From: JBKDZR01 sp047971485
Lineage (GTDB): Bacteria; Pseudomonadota; Alphaproteobacteria; Rhodobacterales; Rhodobacteraceae
Assembly (NCBI GenBank): GCA_047971485.1
Contig: JBKDZR010000061.1
Location: forward strand, 1 to 18,187
Reading direction: 5' to 3'
Length of the DNA: 18,187 nt
Shown in pieces: positions 6,775 through 15,684 of this stretch (position 1 is its first letter; each line of letters starts with the position of its first letter). Below the pieces are notes generated by a model. That model had not been told where the DNA came from and did no database searches. It was given only the letters and a program-made list of their open reading frames with translations. A program made the position numbers and the translations under genes.

Positions 6775-9357
6775 ATGCCAGTCGTCGTCGTCGAGTCGCC
6801 AGCCAAGGCCAAGACAATCAACAAATACCTGGGCGATGACTATACCGTTCTGGCCTCCTACGGCCATGTCCGGGATCTGCCGCCAAAGGACGGATCCGTC
6901 GATCCCGAGCAAGACTTCGAGATGCAATGGGAAGTTGCAGCAGACAGCCGCAAGCACGTCAAGGCCATCGCCGACGCGCTGAAGGACGACAATCAGCTGA
7001 TCCTTGCCACCGACCCCGACCGCGAGGGCGAGGCGATTTCCTGGCACCTTCAGGAAACCCTGACCAAGCGCAAGGCGATCAAGGCCAGCACCGCTGTCAG
7101 CCGCGTGGTGTTCAACGCGATCACAAAATCCGCCGTGACCGAGGCGATGAAACATCCCCGGCAGGTCGATGCACCGCTGGTCGAGGCTTATCTGGCCCGC
7201 CGCGCGCTGGACTATCTGGTGGGCTTCAACCTGTCGCCCGTGCTGTGGCGCAAGCTGCCCGGGGCGAAATCCGCTGGCCGGGTGCAATCGGTCTGTCTGC
7301 GGCTGATCGTCGAACGCGAAATGGAGATCGAGGTCTTCCGGCCCCAGGAATACTGGACGGTCAAGGCCCTGCTGGAAACGCCACGCGGCCAAAGCTTTGA
7401 GGCCCGGCTGACGGTTCTGGCCGGCGACAAGCTGGACCGCTTCGATCTGGGCACCGCCGAATCGGCAGAACTGGCTGTCGGTGCGATCAGCTCGCGCGAT
7501 CTGGCCGTCCGCTCGGTGGAGGCCAAGCCGGCCAACCGCAATCCATCCGCGCCGTTCATGACATCGACCCTGCAGCAAGAGGCCAGCCGCAAGTTCGGCT
7601 TCGGCGCCCGCCAAACCATGAGCCTTGCCCAAAGGCTCTATGAAGCCGGCTACATCACCTACATGCGGACCGATGGCATCGACATGGCCCCCGAGGCGGT
7701 GATGGCCGCCCGCGATGAAATCAAATCCCGCTATGGCGCCGATTACCTGCCGCCCTCACCGCGCATGTACAAGAACAAGGCCAAGAACGCGCAGGAAGCC
7801 CATGAATGCATCCGGCCCACGGAAATGTCCGTCGATGCCGGCAAGCTGCGGGTCACCGACAATGATCAGCGCCGCCTCTACGATCTGATCTGGAAGCGCA
7901 CGCTGGCCAGCCAGATGGCAGCGGCGCGGATGGAACGGACCACCGTCGATCTGGCCAGCCAGGACGGCCAGGTGGTACTGCGGGCCACCGGCCAGGTGGT
8001 GCTGTTTGACGGGTTCATCAAGGTCTATGAGGAAGGCCGTGACGACAGCGTTCTGGACGACGATGACAAGCGCCTGCCGCAAATGGCCGAGGGCGATGCC
8101 GTCAAGAAACTTGAGGTCACGCCCGAGCAGCATTTCACCCAGCCGCCGCCGCGCTACACCGAGGCGACACTGGTGAAACGGATGGAGGAACTGGGCATTG
8201 GCCGGCCGTCCACCTATGCCTCGATCGTGACCACCATTCAGGACCGGGGCTATGTGATCAAGGATCGCAACCGTCTGATCCCAGAGGATAAAGGCCGGCT
8301 GGTCACCGCCTTCCTGAGCAACTATTTCCGCAAATATGTCGGCTATGATTTCACCGCCGATCTGGAAGCCCAGCTGGATGACGTGTCTGCCGGAGAACGC
8401 CAGTACAAGGATGTCCTGCACCAGTTCTGGAAGGATTTCTCAGCCGCGATCGCCGAAACCGCCGAGTTGCGGATCACCGAGGTGTTGGAAAAGATCAACG
8501 AGGTGCTGGAACCCCACCTCTTCCCCGCGAAAGAAGATGGCAGCGATCCCCGCCTGTGTCCGAATTGCGGCGCCGGGCGGCTGTCCATGCGCACGGCCCG
8601 TTCCGGGGGCGCGTTCATCGGCTGCTCGAACTACCCCGAATGCCGTTATACCCGGCCCTTCGGCCCGCCCGGCATGGAAGATGCCGATGGCGCAGGCATC
8701 CCGCCCGAAGGCAAGCTGCTGGGCGAAGATGCGGGCGATGAGATCCGTGTTTTCAAGGGCCGCTTCGGCCCCTATGTTCAGCGCGGCCCCGTCACCGAGG
8801 ACAACAAGAAGCCGCCCCGCCAGTCCGTTCCCAAGCCCTGGCTGCCCGAAGAGGTGGATCTGCCCCAGGCCCTGAAGCTGCTGGCCCTGCCGCGCGAAAT
8901 TGGCCCCCATCCCGAAGACGGGGTGATGATCTGGTCCAATATCGGCCGCTACGGTCCCTATCTGAAACACGCCGAAAGCATTTCCCACAAGGGCGGCACC
9001 AACGCCAACCTGGAAGAAATCGAGGACGTTTTCACCATCGGCATGAACCGCGCGGTCGAGGTTTTGGCCTCGAAACCCAAGCGCGGCAAGCCGGCCGCCG
9101 CGACACCGCTGAAAGAGCTGGGCGATCACCCCGATGGCGGCCCGGTTGCGGTGATGAAGGGGCGCTATGGGCCCTATGTGAAATGGGAAAAGATCAACGC
9201 CACCCTGCCCCGCGATCTGGAACCCGAGGACGTGACGATGGATCAGGCCATCGCCCTTCTGGCCGAGCGGGCAGCGAAATCGGGCAAGAAGACGCCCCGC
9301 AAGAAGGCAACGAAAACCGGGACAAAGGCGAAGAAGGCGGCCCCCAAAAAGGGATAA
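6775..9357 (+). CDS. topA: DNA topoisomerase I (type IA)
   Basis: TopA relaxes negative supercoils by cutting one strand through a 5'-phosphotyrosine. The 860-residue protein begins MPVVVVESPAKAKTI, the start of the Toprim domain, whose metal site DPDREGE is at 80-86. The active site GYITYMRTDG has Tyr296 as nucleophile and Arg298 beside it. HECIRPT begins at 343. One four-Cys zinc ribbon is present (Cys595, Cys598, Cys617, Cys623). Three C-terminal repeats follow, with cores GRFGPYV, GRYGPYL and GRYGPYV near residues 663, 725 and 797, then a Lys-rich tail from about 838. This single-ribbon, multi-repeat C-terminus is usual for alphaproteobacteria. The ATG at 6775 has GGAGA five bases upstream. 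Confidence 0.98.
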   Translation: MPVVVVESPAKAKTINKYLGDDYTVLASYGHVRDLPPKDGSVDPEQDFEMQWEVAADSRKHVKAIADALKDDNQLILATDPDREGEAISWHLQETLTKRKAIKASTAVSRVVFNAITKSAVTEAMKHPRQVDAPLVEAYLARRALDYLVGFNLSPVLWRKLPGAKSAGRVQSVCLRLIVEREMEIEVFRPQEYWTVKALLETPRGQSFEARLTVLAGDKLDRFDLGTAESAELAVGAISSRDLAVRSVEAKPANRNPSAPFMTSTLQQEASRKFGFGARQTMSLAQRLYEAGYITYMRTDGIDMAPEAVMAARDEIKSRYGADYLPPSPRMYKNKAKNAQEAHECIRPTEMSVDAGKLRVTDNDQRRLYDLIWKRTLASQMAAARMERTTVDLASQDGQVVLRATGQVVLFDGFIKVYEEGRDDSVLDDDDKRLPQMAEGDAVKKLEVTPEQHFTQPPPRYTEATLVKRMEELGIGRPSTYASIVTTIQDRGYVIKDRNRLIPEDKGRLVTAFLSNYFRKYVGYDFTADLEAQLDDVSAGERQYKDVLHQFWKDFSAAIAETAELRITEVLEKINEVLEPHLFPAKEDGSDPRLCPNCGAGRLSMRTARSGGAFIGCSNYPECRYTRPFGPPGMEDADGAGIPPEGKLLGEDAGDEIRVFKGRFGPYVQRGPVTEDNKKPPRQSVPKPWLPEEVDLPQALKLLALPREIGPHPEDGVMIWSNIGRYGPYLKHAESISHKGGTNANLEEIEDVFTIGMNRAVEVLASKPKRGKPAAATPLKELGDHPDGGPVAVMKGRYGPYVKWEKINATLPRDLEPEDVTMDQAIALLAERAAKSGKKTPRKKATKTGTKAKKAAPKKG

Positions 9358-9385
9358 TACCCCTCTGGGTCCGCCTCAGCCCGGT

Positions 9386-9934
9386 TCAGTCCACCGTCCA
9401 GACAAAGGCATCGGCAAAACCCAAGCCCCGGATCTGGCGGAGCACCGCAGCCAGTTCCGGGCCTGCCGCCAGCGGTCCGGCAAAGAGAACCCGCATGGTC
9501 CCGCCGCGGTGGCGAAGGTCCTGACGGAACAGGCCCAGCCCCTCATCCAACAGTTGCCGCGCCGTGTCATCGGCCTTGGCCGGCTGAACGAAGGCTCCGA
9601 TCTGGATATAGCGACCCGGCCCCGGAAAGGCGGGCGGTGTACCACTGCGATTGGGCGGGATTGCCGGCAATGCCCCGGAAAACCGCCCCGGGATCTCGGT
9701 CGGCACCTGCCCACACAGCGGTGCCCCCCCCGGACCGGCCACCCCGGCCCACAGAATCCGTCCGCCCAGATCGGCACGGGTGAACAGGCACCCGGCACTG
9801 TCCACATACTGCGCGCCGGCGAAATCAGGTGGCGGCATCTCGGCCGGATCCGCCAATACCGGCCCCGCCGCCCCGACCGACCCCGCCCATGCCAGCAATG
9901 CCCCAAGCACCGCCTTGTCGAAAATCCTGATCAT
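9386..9934 (-). CDS. Secreted SPOR-domain protein
   Basis: This 182-residue protein has an N-terminal signal-like segment (about residues 1-29) and a middle region with two cysteines (Cys49, Cys74) that could form a disulfide. A Pro-rich linker leads to a C-terminal SPOR domain (about 107-182), starting GRYIQIGAFVQPAKADDTA. SPOR domains bind peptidoglycan with denuded glycans, often at the septum, so a periplasmic cell-wall role is likely. The exact partner is unknown. The ATG at 9934 overlaps the upp stop as ATGA, so the two genes are probably cotranscribed. The gene converges on topA with a 28-bp gap. Confidence 0.85.
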   Translation of the reverse strand: MIRIFDKAVLGALLAWAGSVGAAGPVLADPAEMPPPDFAGAQYVDSAGCLFTRADLGGRILWAGVAGPGGAPLCGQVPTEIPGRFSGALPAIPPNRSGTPPAFPGPGRYIQIGAFVQPAKADDTARQLLDEGLGLFRQDLRHRGGTMRVLFAGPLAAGPELAAVLRQIRGLGFADAFVWTVD

Positions 9935-10575
9935 TTCGTACCAAACATCCGGTCGCCGGCATCGCCGAGACCGGGATAGATATAACCCTTGTCGGTCAGC
10001 CGTTCATCCAGCGCGGCGGTGACCACCGGCACATCGGGATGGGCCTCGGCCATGCGGCGCACACCCTCGGGGGCGGCCAGAAGGCACATGAAGCGGATAT
10101 TGCGGGCGCCGGCCTTTTTCAGCAGGTCGATCGCCGCAACCGAGGAATTACCCGTGGCCAGCATCGGGTCCAGCGCAATCACCAGCCGGCTGTCCAGCAC
10201 GTCCGGCACCTTGAAATAGTACTGTACCGGCTGCAGCGTTTCCTCATCGCGATACAGCCCGACAAAGCCGATCCGCGCCGATGGGATCAGTTCCAGCACC
10301 CCATCCAACAGCCCGTTGCCCGCCCGCAAGATCGAGATCAGTGCCAGCTTCTTGCCGTCCAGAACCGGGGCCTGCATCCGGGCCAGCGGTGTTTCGACCT
10401 CGGTCAGGGTCATGGGCAGTTCGCGGGTGATTTCATAGGCCAGCAATTGGCTGATCTCGCGCAAAAGCTGACGAAAACCGGCGGTCGAGGTGGTCTTGTC
10501 ACGCATGACCGACAGTTTGTGCTGCACCAGGGGATGGCGAACGATGGTCAGGGTCGGGAAATCTGTCTCGGGCAT
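9931..10575 (-). CDS. upp: Uracil phosphoribosyltransferase
   Basis: Upp makes UMP from uracil and PRPP in pyrimidine salvage. The 214-residue protein has RHPLVQHKLSVMRDKTTST near the N-terminus and the PRPP loop ALDPMLATGNS (about 134-144). The uracil-binding C-terminus is YIYPGLGDAGDRMFGT (198-213). The ATG at 10575 has GGAG eight bases upstream and gives the usual family length. Alternatives at 10605 (ATG, with AGGGG six bases upstream) or 10608 (GTG) would add 10 or 11 residues and cannot be excluded. It lies downstream of deoB, another salvage gene, in the same orientation. Confidence 0.96.
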   Translation of the reverse strand: MPETDFPTLTIVRHPLVQHKLSVMRDKTTSTAGFRQLLREISQLLAYEITRELPMTLTEVETPLARMQAPVLDGKKLALISILRAGNGLLDGVLELIPSARIGFVGLYRDEETLQPVQYYFKVPDVLDSRLVIALDPMLATGNSSVAAIDLLKKAGARNIRFMCLLAAPEGVRRMAEAHPDVPVVTAALDERLTDKGYIYPGLGDAGDRMFGTK

Positions 10576-10668
10576 CAAGCGCGCTCCGGTTGGTCGGTCG
10601 GTCATCACGGGCCCCTCAGGGGTGGCCCCCGGGTGATAGCGCGAAAGGCCCCCATGGCCCAGCCGAAA

Positions 10669-10686
10669 GGCACGCGCCCCTGTGCC
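10669..10686 (-). terminator. Weak candidate terminator after deoB
   Basis: On the minus strand GGCAC, an eight-base loop and GTGCC form a 5-bp stem followed by TTTC, about 15 bases after the deoB stop. The stem is short and the T-run brief. It may only partly separate deoB from upp. Confidence 0.22.
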
Positions 10687-10700
10687 GGCCGGCAGACACC

Positions 10701-11921
10701 TTACAGAAAGCTGCGCCCCGGTCCCTCAGCCCGAACCCCCAGATGGGCGGCCACACTGGCGGCGACATCGGCGAAGGCGCGCAGGCCCAGATCCCCGGCC
10801 GTCGCTGCCCCTTGCACACAGCCAATCACCGGCACCCGTTCACGGGTGTGGTCAGTGCCGCGCCAAGTCGGATCGTTGCCATGATCGGCGGTCACGATCA
10901 AAAGATCCCCTTCACGCAAATGCGACATCATCGCAGTCAGCCGGCGGTCAAAGCGTTCCAGCGCCCCGGCGAAGCCATCCACATCGCGGCGATGCCCGTA
11001 GACCGAGTCGAATTCCACCAGATTGACAAAGGTCAGACTGCCCGGCGGGGCGCGACGCAGGGCCTCATCCAGGTGGTCCAGCAGGCGCGCATCGGGCCCC
11101 TTGACCGACCGCGTAATTCCCCGCATCGAAAAGATATCCCCGATCTTGCCAATGCCCCACACCTCGCGCCCCGCGGCCATCACCCAGTCACACAACGTGG
11201 AGGCCGGTGGCGCGATGGCAAAGTCACGGCGGTTGGCGGTGCGCTGAAACCCGGTCTTGGCGCTGCCCAGAAAGGGCCGTGCGATCACCCGGCCCAACTT
11301 CATCGCGTGGAACCGGGGCGCCAGCGTCGCACACAGCGCCATCAGGCGGTCCAGACCAAAGGCCTGTTCATGCGCGGCGATCTGAAAGACGCTGTCCACC
11401 GAGGTATAACAGATCGGCCAGCCGCTACTCAGATGCGCGGCGCCAAGCCGATCGACGATCGCGGTGCCCGCGGCATGGCAATTGCCCAGAATACCAGCGG
11501 TGCCGGCGGCCCGGGCAACCTCGGCCACCAGATCGTCGGAAAAAGGCGGATCGGTCCGGGGAAAGACGAACCAGTCCCACGGCACCGGACGCCCGGCCAG
11601 TTCCCAATGCCCCGACGGGGTGTCCTTGCCTTTCGAGACCTCGCTGGCCGCCCCCCAAAACGCCCCGGGCAGCCCGGGATCTGGCCAGGATCCGATCCCG
11701 GGCAGGGGGCCGCCAACAGCAGTTTCCATCGCCCGGCCAAGCCCCATTCGCGCCAGCAGAGGCACGGCCAGCGGCCCATGGCGGCCGTTTTCGGCATCGC
11801 CCTGGTGACACAGCTTTGCGATATGGCCCAGCGTATTGGCCCCGGCATCGCCGAAATCCGCCGCGTCAGGGGCCCCACCACAGCCGGCACCGTCAAGCAC
11901 GATCAGGAAGGCACGGGTCAT
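10701..11921 (-). CDS. deoB: Phosphopentomutase
   Basis: DeoB interconverts (deoxy)ribose 1-phosphate and 5-phosphate in nucleoside breakdown. It is a cytoplasmic two-metal enzyme of the alkaline phosphatase superfamily. The 406 residues carry all expected metal ligands: Asp10 in LIVLDGAGCGG, Asp305 and His310 in EFDSVYGH, Asp346 and His347 in TADHGND, and His358 in GTDHTRE. The phosphate-accepting Thr is probably Thr101 in GKDTPSGHWE. Length is typical. The ATG at 11921 has AAGGA seven bases upstream; the open frame extends 11 codons further without a better site. It lies between an uncharacterised gene (90 bp upstream) and upp downstream. Confidence 0.97.
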   Translation of the reverse strand: MTRAFLIVLDGAGCGGAPDAADFGDAGANTLGHIAKLCHQGDAENGRHGPLAVPLLARMGLGRAMETAVGGPLPGIGSWPDPGLPGAFWGAASEVSKGKDTPSGHWELAGRPVPWDWFVFPRTDPPFSDDLVAEVARAAGTAGILGNCHAAGTAIVDRLGAAHLSSGWPICYTSVDSVFQIAAHEQAFGLDRLMALCATLAPRFHAMKLGRVIARPFLGSAKTGFQRTANRRDFAIAPPASTLCDWVMAAGREVWGIGKIGDIFSMRGITRSVKGPDARLLDHLDEALRRAPPGSLTFVNLVEFDSVYGHRRDVDGFAGALERFDRRLTAMMSHLREGDLLIVTADHGNDPTWRGTDHTRERVPVIGCVQGAATAGDLGLRAFADVAASVAAHLGVRAEGPGRSFL

Positions 11922-12011
11922 GGGGCGGTCCTTGGTCTGTAGGCACGGGCGCATATGAATCCCGGCGATAGCATCTGCAGGCGGGTTTGCAAGCCGCGCA
12001 GCCAGCCTGGC

Positions 12012-12410
12012 TCAGCCAGAAATAGATTTGGTAAACGCCCCCAGCAGCCCGCCGAAAAAATTTCCCGCCCTGGCATATTGAGCATCCCCGGCCTGCACCT
12101 CTCGCACCCGTTCACCAACAGTGCCGGTCTTGCCCTCGATCCGCAGAGGTTGACCAAGCAGCGCATAGCCGCGCGCCGTCAGAACGCAGCCGCGCATGCG
12201 CAACTGCGTGGTCTGCCGCTCTTGTTCAAAACGGATGATCCCCTCTTCGGCCAGCCAGTACATGGCATCGGCGAACAGCCGCTCGGAAAAGCCCTGCCCA
12301 CCGGAAGGGTCGATATTTTTCAGGGTCAGGGTCACCCGGTTGACCCCCAACGGCACCAGACACCCCACGATCCGGGCGATCATCGCTTCGCTGGCAGCCA
12401 GATCATCCAT
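12012..12410 (-). CDS. Hypothetical protein, possibly winged-helix
   Basis: I do not recognise this 132-residue protein. From the ATG at 12410 it begins MDDLAASEAMIARIVGCLVP. A central segment resembles a winged-helix fold: ERLFADAMYWLAEEGIIRFE (43-62), a polar strand region, then LTARGYALLG (77-86). It ends in a Gly-rich stretch, GNFFGGLLGAFTKSI. The long open frame upstream to 12527 reads as low-quality sequence, so the shorter start is preferred, although its ribosome site is poor. It is divergent from maeB by 159 bp and lies upstream of deoB in the same direction. The fold is inferred from pattern only. Confidence 0.65.
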   Translation of the reverse strand: MDDLAASEAMIARIVGCLVPLGVNRVTLTLKNIDPSGGQGFSERLFADAMYWLAEEGIIRFEQERQTTQLRMRGCVLTARGYALLGQPLRIEGKTGTVGERVREVQAGDAQYARAGNFFGGLLGAFTKSISG

Positions 12411-12569
12411 GCCCCAGCATAGCCCCGCACCCCCGGCAGGCCAAGGGCAGCCATGGGCGCACCCGATCTTCCGGCCCGCCTGCCCCGCCGGGGCCCATTC
12501 TGGCGCTGGCGTTCCCCGCGCCGACATTATACCAAATCAGAAACACCGCTATTTATCGGGGGAGAAAAC

Positions 12570-14849
12570 ATGAGCGAAGACGCACAGGACAGACTGCGCC
12601 AAGAGGCTCTTGATTATCACCACTACCCGCGGCCCGGCAAGCTGGAGGTCCGCGCGACCAAGCCCCTGGCCAACGGGCGCGACCTGGCCCGGGCCTATTC
12701 CCCCGGCGTGGCCGAGGCCTGTCTGGAAATCAAGGCCGATCCGAAAACCGCCAGCCTCTATACCAGCCGCAGCAATATGGTGGCGGTGGTCAGCAACGGC
12801 ACGGCCGTGCTGGGCCTGGGCAATATCGGTGCGCTTGCCTCCAAACCGGTGATGGAAGGCAAGGCTGTCCTGTTCAAGAAATTCGCCAATATCGACTGTT
12901 TCGACATCGAACTGGACGCCAGCGACCCCGAGCGCCTGGCCGATATCGTCTGCGCGCTGGAACCGACCTTCGGCGCCATCAACCTTGAGGACATCAAGGC
13001 CCCCGACTGTTTCACCGTGGAACGGATCTGCCGGGAACGGATGAACATCCCCGTCTTCCACGACGATCAGCACGGTACCGCCATCGTCGTCGGCGCAGCG
13101 GCCACCAACGCCCTGCAGGTGGCCGGCAAGGCCTTTGCCGATATCAAGGTCGTCTCCACAGGGGGCGGTGCGGCGGGCATCGCGTGCCTGGACATGCTGC
13201 TGAAACTGGGCGTCAGGCGCGAAAACGTCTGGCTGTGCGATATCGCCGGTCTGGTCTATGAGGGCCGCACCGAGGAAATGAACCCGAAAAAGGCCGAATA
13301 CGCCCAGAAAACCGACCTGCGTACATTGGACGATGTGATCGCCGGCGCCGATCTGTTCCTCGGCCTGTCAGGGCCCGGTGTGCTGACCCCGGCCATGGTC
13401 AAGAAGATGACCGCCCAGCCGATCATTCTGGCCCTGGCCAACCCCAACGCGGAAATCGAGCCAACCCTGGCCCGCGAAGCCGCCCCCGACGCGATCATCG
13501 CCACAGGCCGCTCGGACCTGCCCAACCAGGTCAACAACGTGTTGTGCTTTCCGTTCATCTTCCGCGGCGCGCTGGATTGCGGCGCAACCGAGATCAACGA
13601 CGCGATGAAGCTGGCCTGTGTCGAGGCCATCGCCGCACTGGCCCGCCAGACCAGCAGCGCCGAGGCCGCCGCCGCCTATCAGGGCGAATCCATGACCTTC
13701 GGGCCCGACTACCTGATCCCCAAGGCCTTCGACCCGCGCCTGATGGGGGTGGTCGCCTGCGCCGTGGCCAAGGCGGCGATGGAAAGTGGCGTGGCCACCC
13801 AGCCAATCGCGGACCTGACAGCCTACAAGGCGCGACTGGATGCCTCGGTGTTCAAATCCTCGCTGATCATGCGTCCGGTGTTTGATGCCGCCGCGACAAC
13901 CAGCCGCCGCATCGTCTTTGCCGAGGGCGAAGACGAACGCGTCCTGCGCGCCGCCCAGGCCATCCTGGAGGAAACCACCGAGCAGCCGATCCTGATCGGC
14001 CGCCCCGAGGTGATCGCCACGCGCTGTGAACGCGCCGGGCTGTCCCTGCAGCCGGGATCCAACATCCAGGTGGTGAACCCCGAAAACGACCCGCGCTATC
14101 GCGACTATTGGGAAACCTATCTGGGGCTGATGGAACGCAAAGGCGTTACCCCCGATCTGGCCCGCGCGATCCTGCGGACCAACACCACCGCCATCGGCGC
14201 CGTCATGGTCCACCGAGATGAGGCCGACAGCCTGATCTGCGGCACATTCGGCCAGTATCTGTGGCATCTGAACTACATCACCCAGATCCTGGGCAACGCG
14301 GAAATGCAGCCGGTCGGCGCGCTCTCCCTGATGATCCTGGAAGATGGGCCGCTGTTTATCGCCGACACCCATATCAACGCCGAACCCAGCCCCGAACAGG
14401 TGGCCGAGACGGTGATCGGCTGTGCCCGGCACATGCGACGCTTTGGGCTGGAGCCGAAAATCGCGATCTGTTCGGGCAGCGAGTTCGGCAACCTCGACAC
14501 CCGATCTGGCCGGACCATGCGCGCCGCGCTGGAAATCCTCGACAGTACGCCCCAGAATTTCCTCTATGAGGGTGAGATGCATGTCGATTCGGCCATGAAC
14601 CCGGTGGCCCGGGCCCGCATCTTTTCCCATTCGCGCTTTGAAGGGGCGGCCAACGGCTTGGTCTTTGCCTCCACAGATGCAGCATCGGGGATCCGCAACG
14701 TCCTGAAAGCCAAGGCCAACGGGCTGGAAGTGGGACCGATCCTGATGGGCATGGGCAACCAGGCCCATGTTGTCACCCCCTCGATCACACCGCGCGGATT
14801 GCTGAACATGGCCGCGATCGCCGGCACCCCGGTTTCCGTTTACGGCTGA
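12570..14849 (+). CDS. maeB: NADP-dependent malic enzyme with phosphotransacetylase-like domain
   Basis: The enzyme decarboxylates malate to pyruvate with reduction of NADP, supplying pyruvate and NADPH. The 759 residues form the large MaeB type. The N-terminal malic domain has catalytic Tyr43 (AYSPGVAEACLEI), Lys98 (EGKAVLFKKFANIDC) and metal residues in LEDIKAPDCF (139-148) and FHDDQHGTAIV (163-173). The dinucleotide loop is STGGGAAGIA (196-205), followed by LALANPNAEIEP (287-298). From about 435 it continues as a phosphotransacetylase-like domain (RIVFAEGEDERVLRAA). In this family that domain usually acts in regulation by acetyl-CoA rather than catalysis. The ATG at 12570 has GGGGGAG five bases upstream. 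NADP rather than NAD use is inferred from the domain layout and is not certain. Confidence 0.94.
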   Translation: MSEDAQDRLRQEALDYHHYPRPGKLEVRATKPLANGRDLARAYSPGVAEACLEIKADPKTASLYTSRSNMVAVVSNGTAVLGLGNIGALASKPVMEGKAVLFKKFANIDCFDIELDASDPERLADIVCALEPTFGAINLEDIKAPDCFTVERICRERMNIPVFHDDQHGTAIVVGAAATNALQVAGKAFADIKVVSTGGGAAGIACLDMLLKLGVRRENVWLCDIAGLVYEGRTEEMNPKKAEYAQKTDLRTLDDVIAGADLFLGLSGPGVLTPAMVKKMTAQPIILALANPNAEIEPTLAREAAPDAIIATGRSDLPNQVNNVLCFPFIFRGALDCGATEINDAMKLACVEAIAALARQTSSAEAAAAYQGESMTFGPDYLIPKAFDPRLMGVVACAVAKAAMESGVATQPIADLTAYKARLDASVFKSSLIMRPVFDAAATTSRRIVFAEGEDERVLRAAQAILEETTEQPILIGRPEVIATRCERAGLSLQPGSNIQVVNPENDPRYRDYWETYLGLMERKGVTPDLARAILRTNTTAIGAVMVHRDEADSLICGTFGQYLWHLNYITQILGNAEMQPVGALSLMILEDGPLFIADTHINAEPSPEQVAETVIGCARHMRRFGLEPKIAICSGSEFGNLDTRSGRTMRAALEILDSTPQNFLYEGEMHVDSAMNPVARARIFSHSRFEGAANGLVFASTDAASGIRNVLKAKANGLEVGPILMGMGNQAHVVTPSITPRGLLNMAAIAGTPVSVYG

Positions 14850-14873
14850 TCGGGGAATCTGACGGATCAGAAC

Positions 14874-14904
14874 GGCCGGATCGCGGGTAAAACCGGATCC
14901 GGCC
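14874..14904 (+). terminator. Probable terminator of maeB
   Basis: Perfect 9-bp arms GGCCGGATC (14874-14882) and GATCCGGCC (14896-14904) enclose a 13-base loop. TTCCTT follows, and the hairpin starts 25 bases after the maeB stop. A second, weaker inverted repeat, CTGATC/GATCAG (14846-14851 and 14865-14870), overlaps the stop codon. The hairpin lies between convergent genes and could serve both, but the opposite strand has a poorer T-tract. Confidence 0.55.
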
Positions 14905-14951
14905 TTCCTTGCACACCGAAAGGAAAGCCCCCGCAGCCTGTGATCACACGC

Positions 14952-15638
14952 TCAGGCCGTTCCGTGCCGAAAGCGCAGGCCGATCACCGCAGCGATCCCG
15001 GCGGCCAATAACGGCAAGCCCGCTGGCAGCGGAACCGGCGCGGGCACCGCTGTCACCAGGTTCTGGCGCTGCGTACTGTCCTGACTTTCCAGAAAGCTCA
15101 CATCATAGCGCTGTCCGCCAGCATAGGCCTGCGCCCGGCCCAGGAACGTGCTGGCCATGTTGGTGATCGCAGCCGCCGTCGCGCCATAGCCCGCGCCCCG
15201 GAAGGTCCCCGAGCCAAGCGAAAAGTTGTCATCATAGGCGACTTCCCACAGCGACAATTGGAACGCCGCCGCATCAACCGTATTGTGAACGTTCAGCGTG
15301 CCATAGTTCGCATCGAACACCGATTGCACCCGCGCCGCAGCGCCACTTGCCAGAAAGCTGTTGGAAAAGGGGGTCGATGTGTCCTCGTACTGATACGGGC
15401 CCCCCTTCGAAATGCTGTGGGCCAGATCAAGGCACCAGGCGACAAAGCTGTAAACCCCGTCAGTCATGTTGAACCCGGTGGCAAAGGTGCGCCCTGTCGA
15501 TCCCGCCGGGGTTGCCAGGATGGTCGTATTCACCTGCGCCGGCACTGTGAAGCTTTCAAGCCGCAACGTAGCGGCCTGTGCCGCGCCCCCGCCCAGAACA
15601 ACAGCAAACACAGCAGCAGAGAGCAACCTGGCACACAT
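14952..15638 (-). CDS. VPLPA-CTERM surface protein with thioester-like Cys/Gln pair
   Basis: This 228-residue protein has a signal peptide ending near AAQA (about residue 22). Its C-terminal sorting tail is PVPLPAGLPLLAAGIAAVIG followed by LRFRH, the VPLPA-CTERM pattern. In related bacteria that tail is processed by an exosortase during export to the envelope or matrix. The mature domain has FVAWCLDL (Cys69) and, 58 residues later, AAAFQLSLWEVAYDD (Gln127, Trp131). A Cys near the start and a Gln with Trp four residues on resemble thioester domains of surface adhesins. Bond formation is inferred only. The ATG at 15638 has GAGGGGG about eight bases upstream. No exosortase gene is in the window. 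Confidence 0.88.
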   Translation of the reverse strand: MCARLLSAAVFAVVLGGGAAQAATLRLESFTVPAQVNTTILATPAGSTGRTFATGFNMTDGVYSFVAWCLDLAHSISKGGPYQYEDTSTPFSNSFLASGAAARVQSVFDANYGTLNVHNTVDAAAFQLSLWEVAYDDNFSLGSGTFRGAGYGATAAAITNMASTFLGRAQAYAGGQRYDVSFLESQDSTQRQNLVTAVPAPVPLPAGLPLLAAGIAAVIGLRFRHGTA

Positions 15639-15660
15639 GAAACGACCCCCTCACTTCAGG

Positions 15661-15684
15661 CAATCCGAAAAAACATACGGATTG
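15661..15684 (-). promoter_or_regulatory. Leader hairpin upstream of the VPLPA-CTERM gene
   Basis: Perfect 7-bp arms CAATCCG (15661-15667) and CGGATTG (15678-15684) surround a loop that is T-rich on the coding strand. It sits 22 bases before the start codon, just upstream of the ribosome site, so it may affect mRNA stability or translation, or be an operator. The structure is seen; the role is inferred. Confidence 0.35.

Noticed and set aside
10590..11942. A 450-residue plus-strand open frame opposite deoB
   Set aside because: deoB has all its metal ligands on the minus strand; the opposing frame has shadow-like composition.
13368..14768. A 466-residue minus-strand open frame opposite maeB
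   Set aside because: maeB is unmistakable on the plus strand; this frame is compositionally a shadow with no domain pattern.
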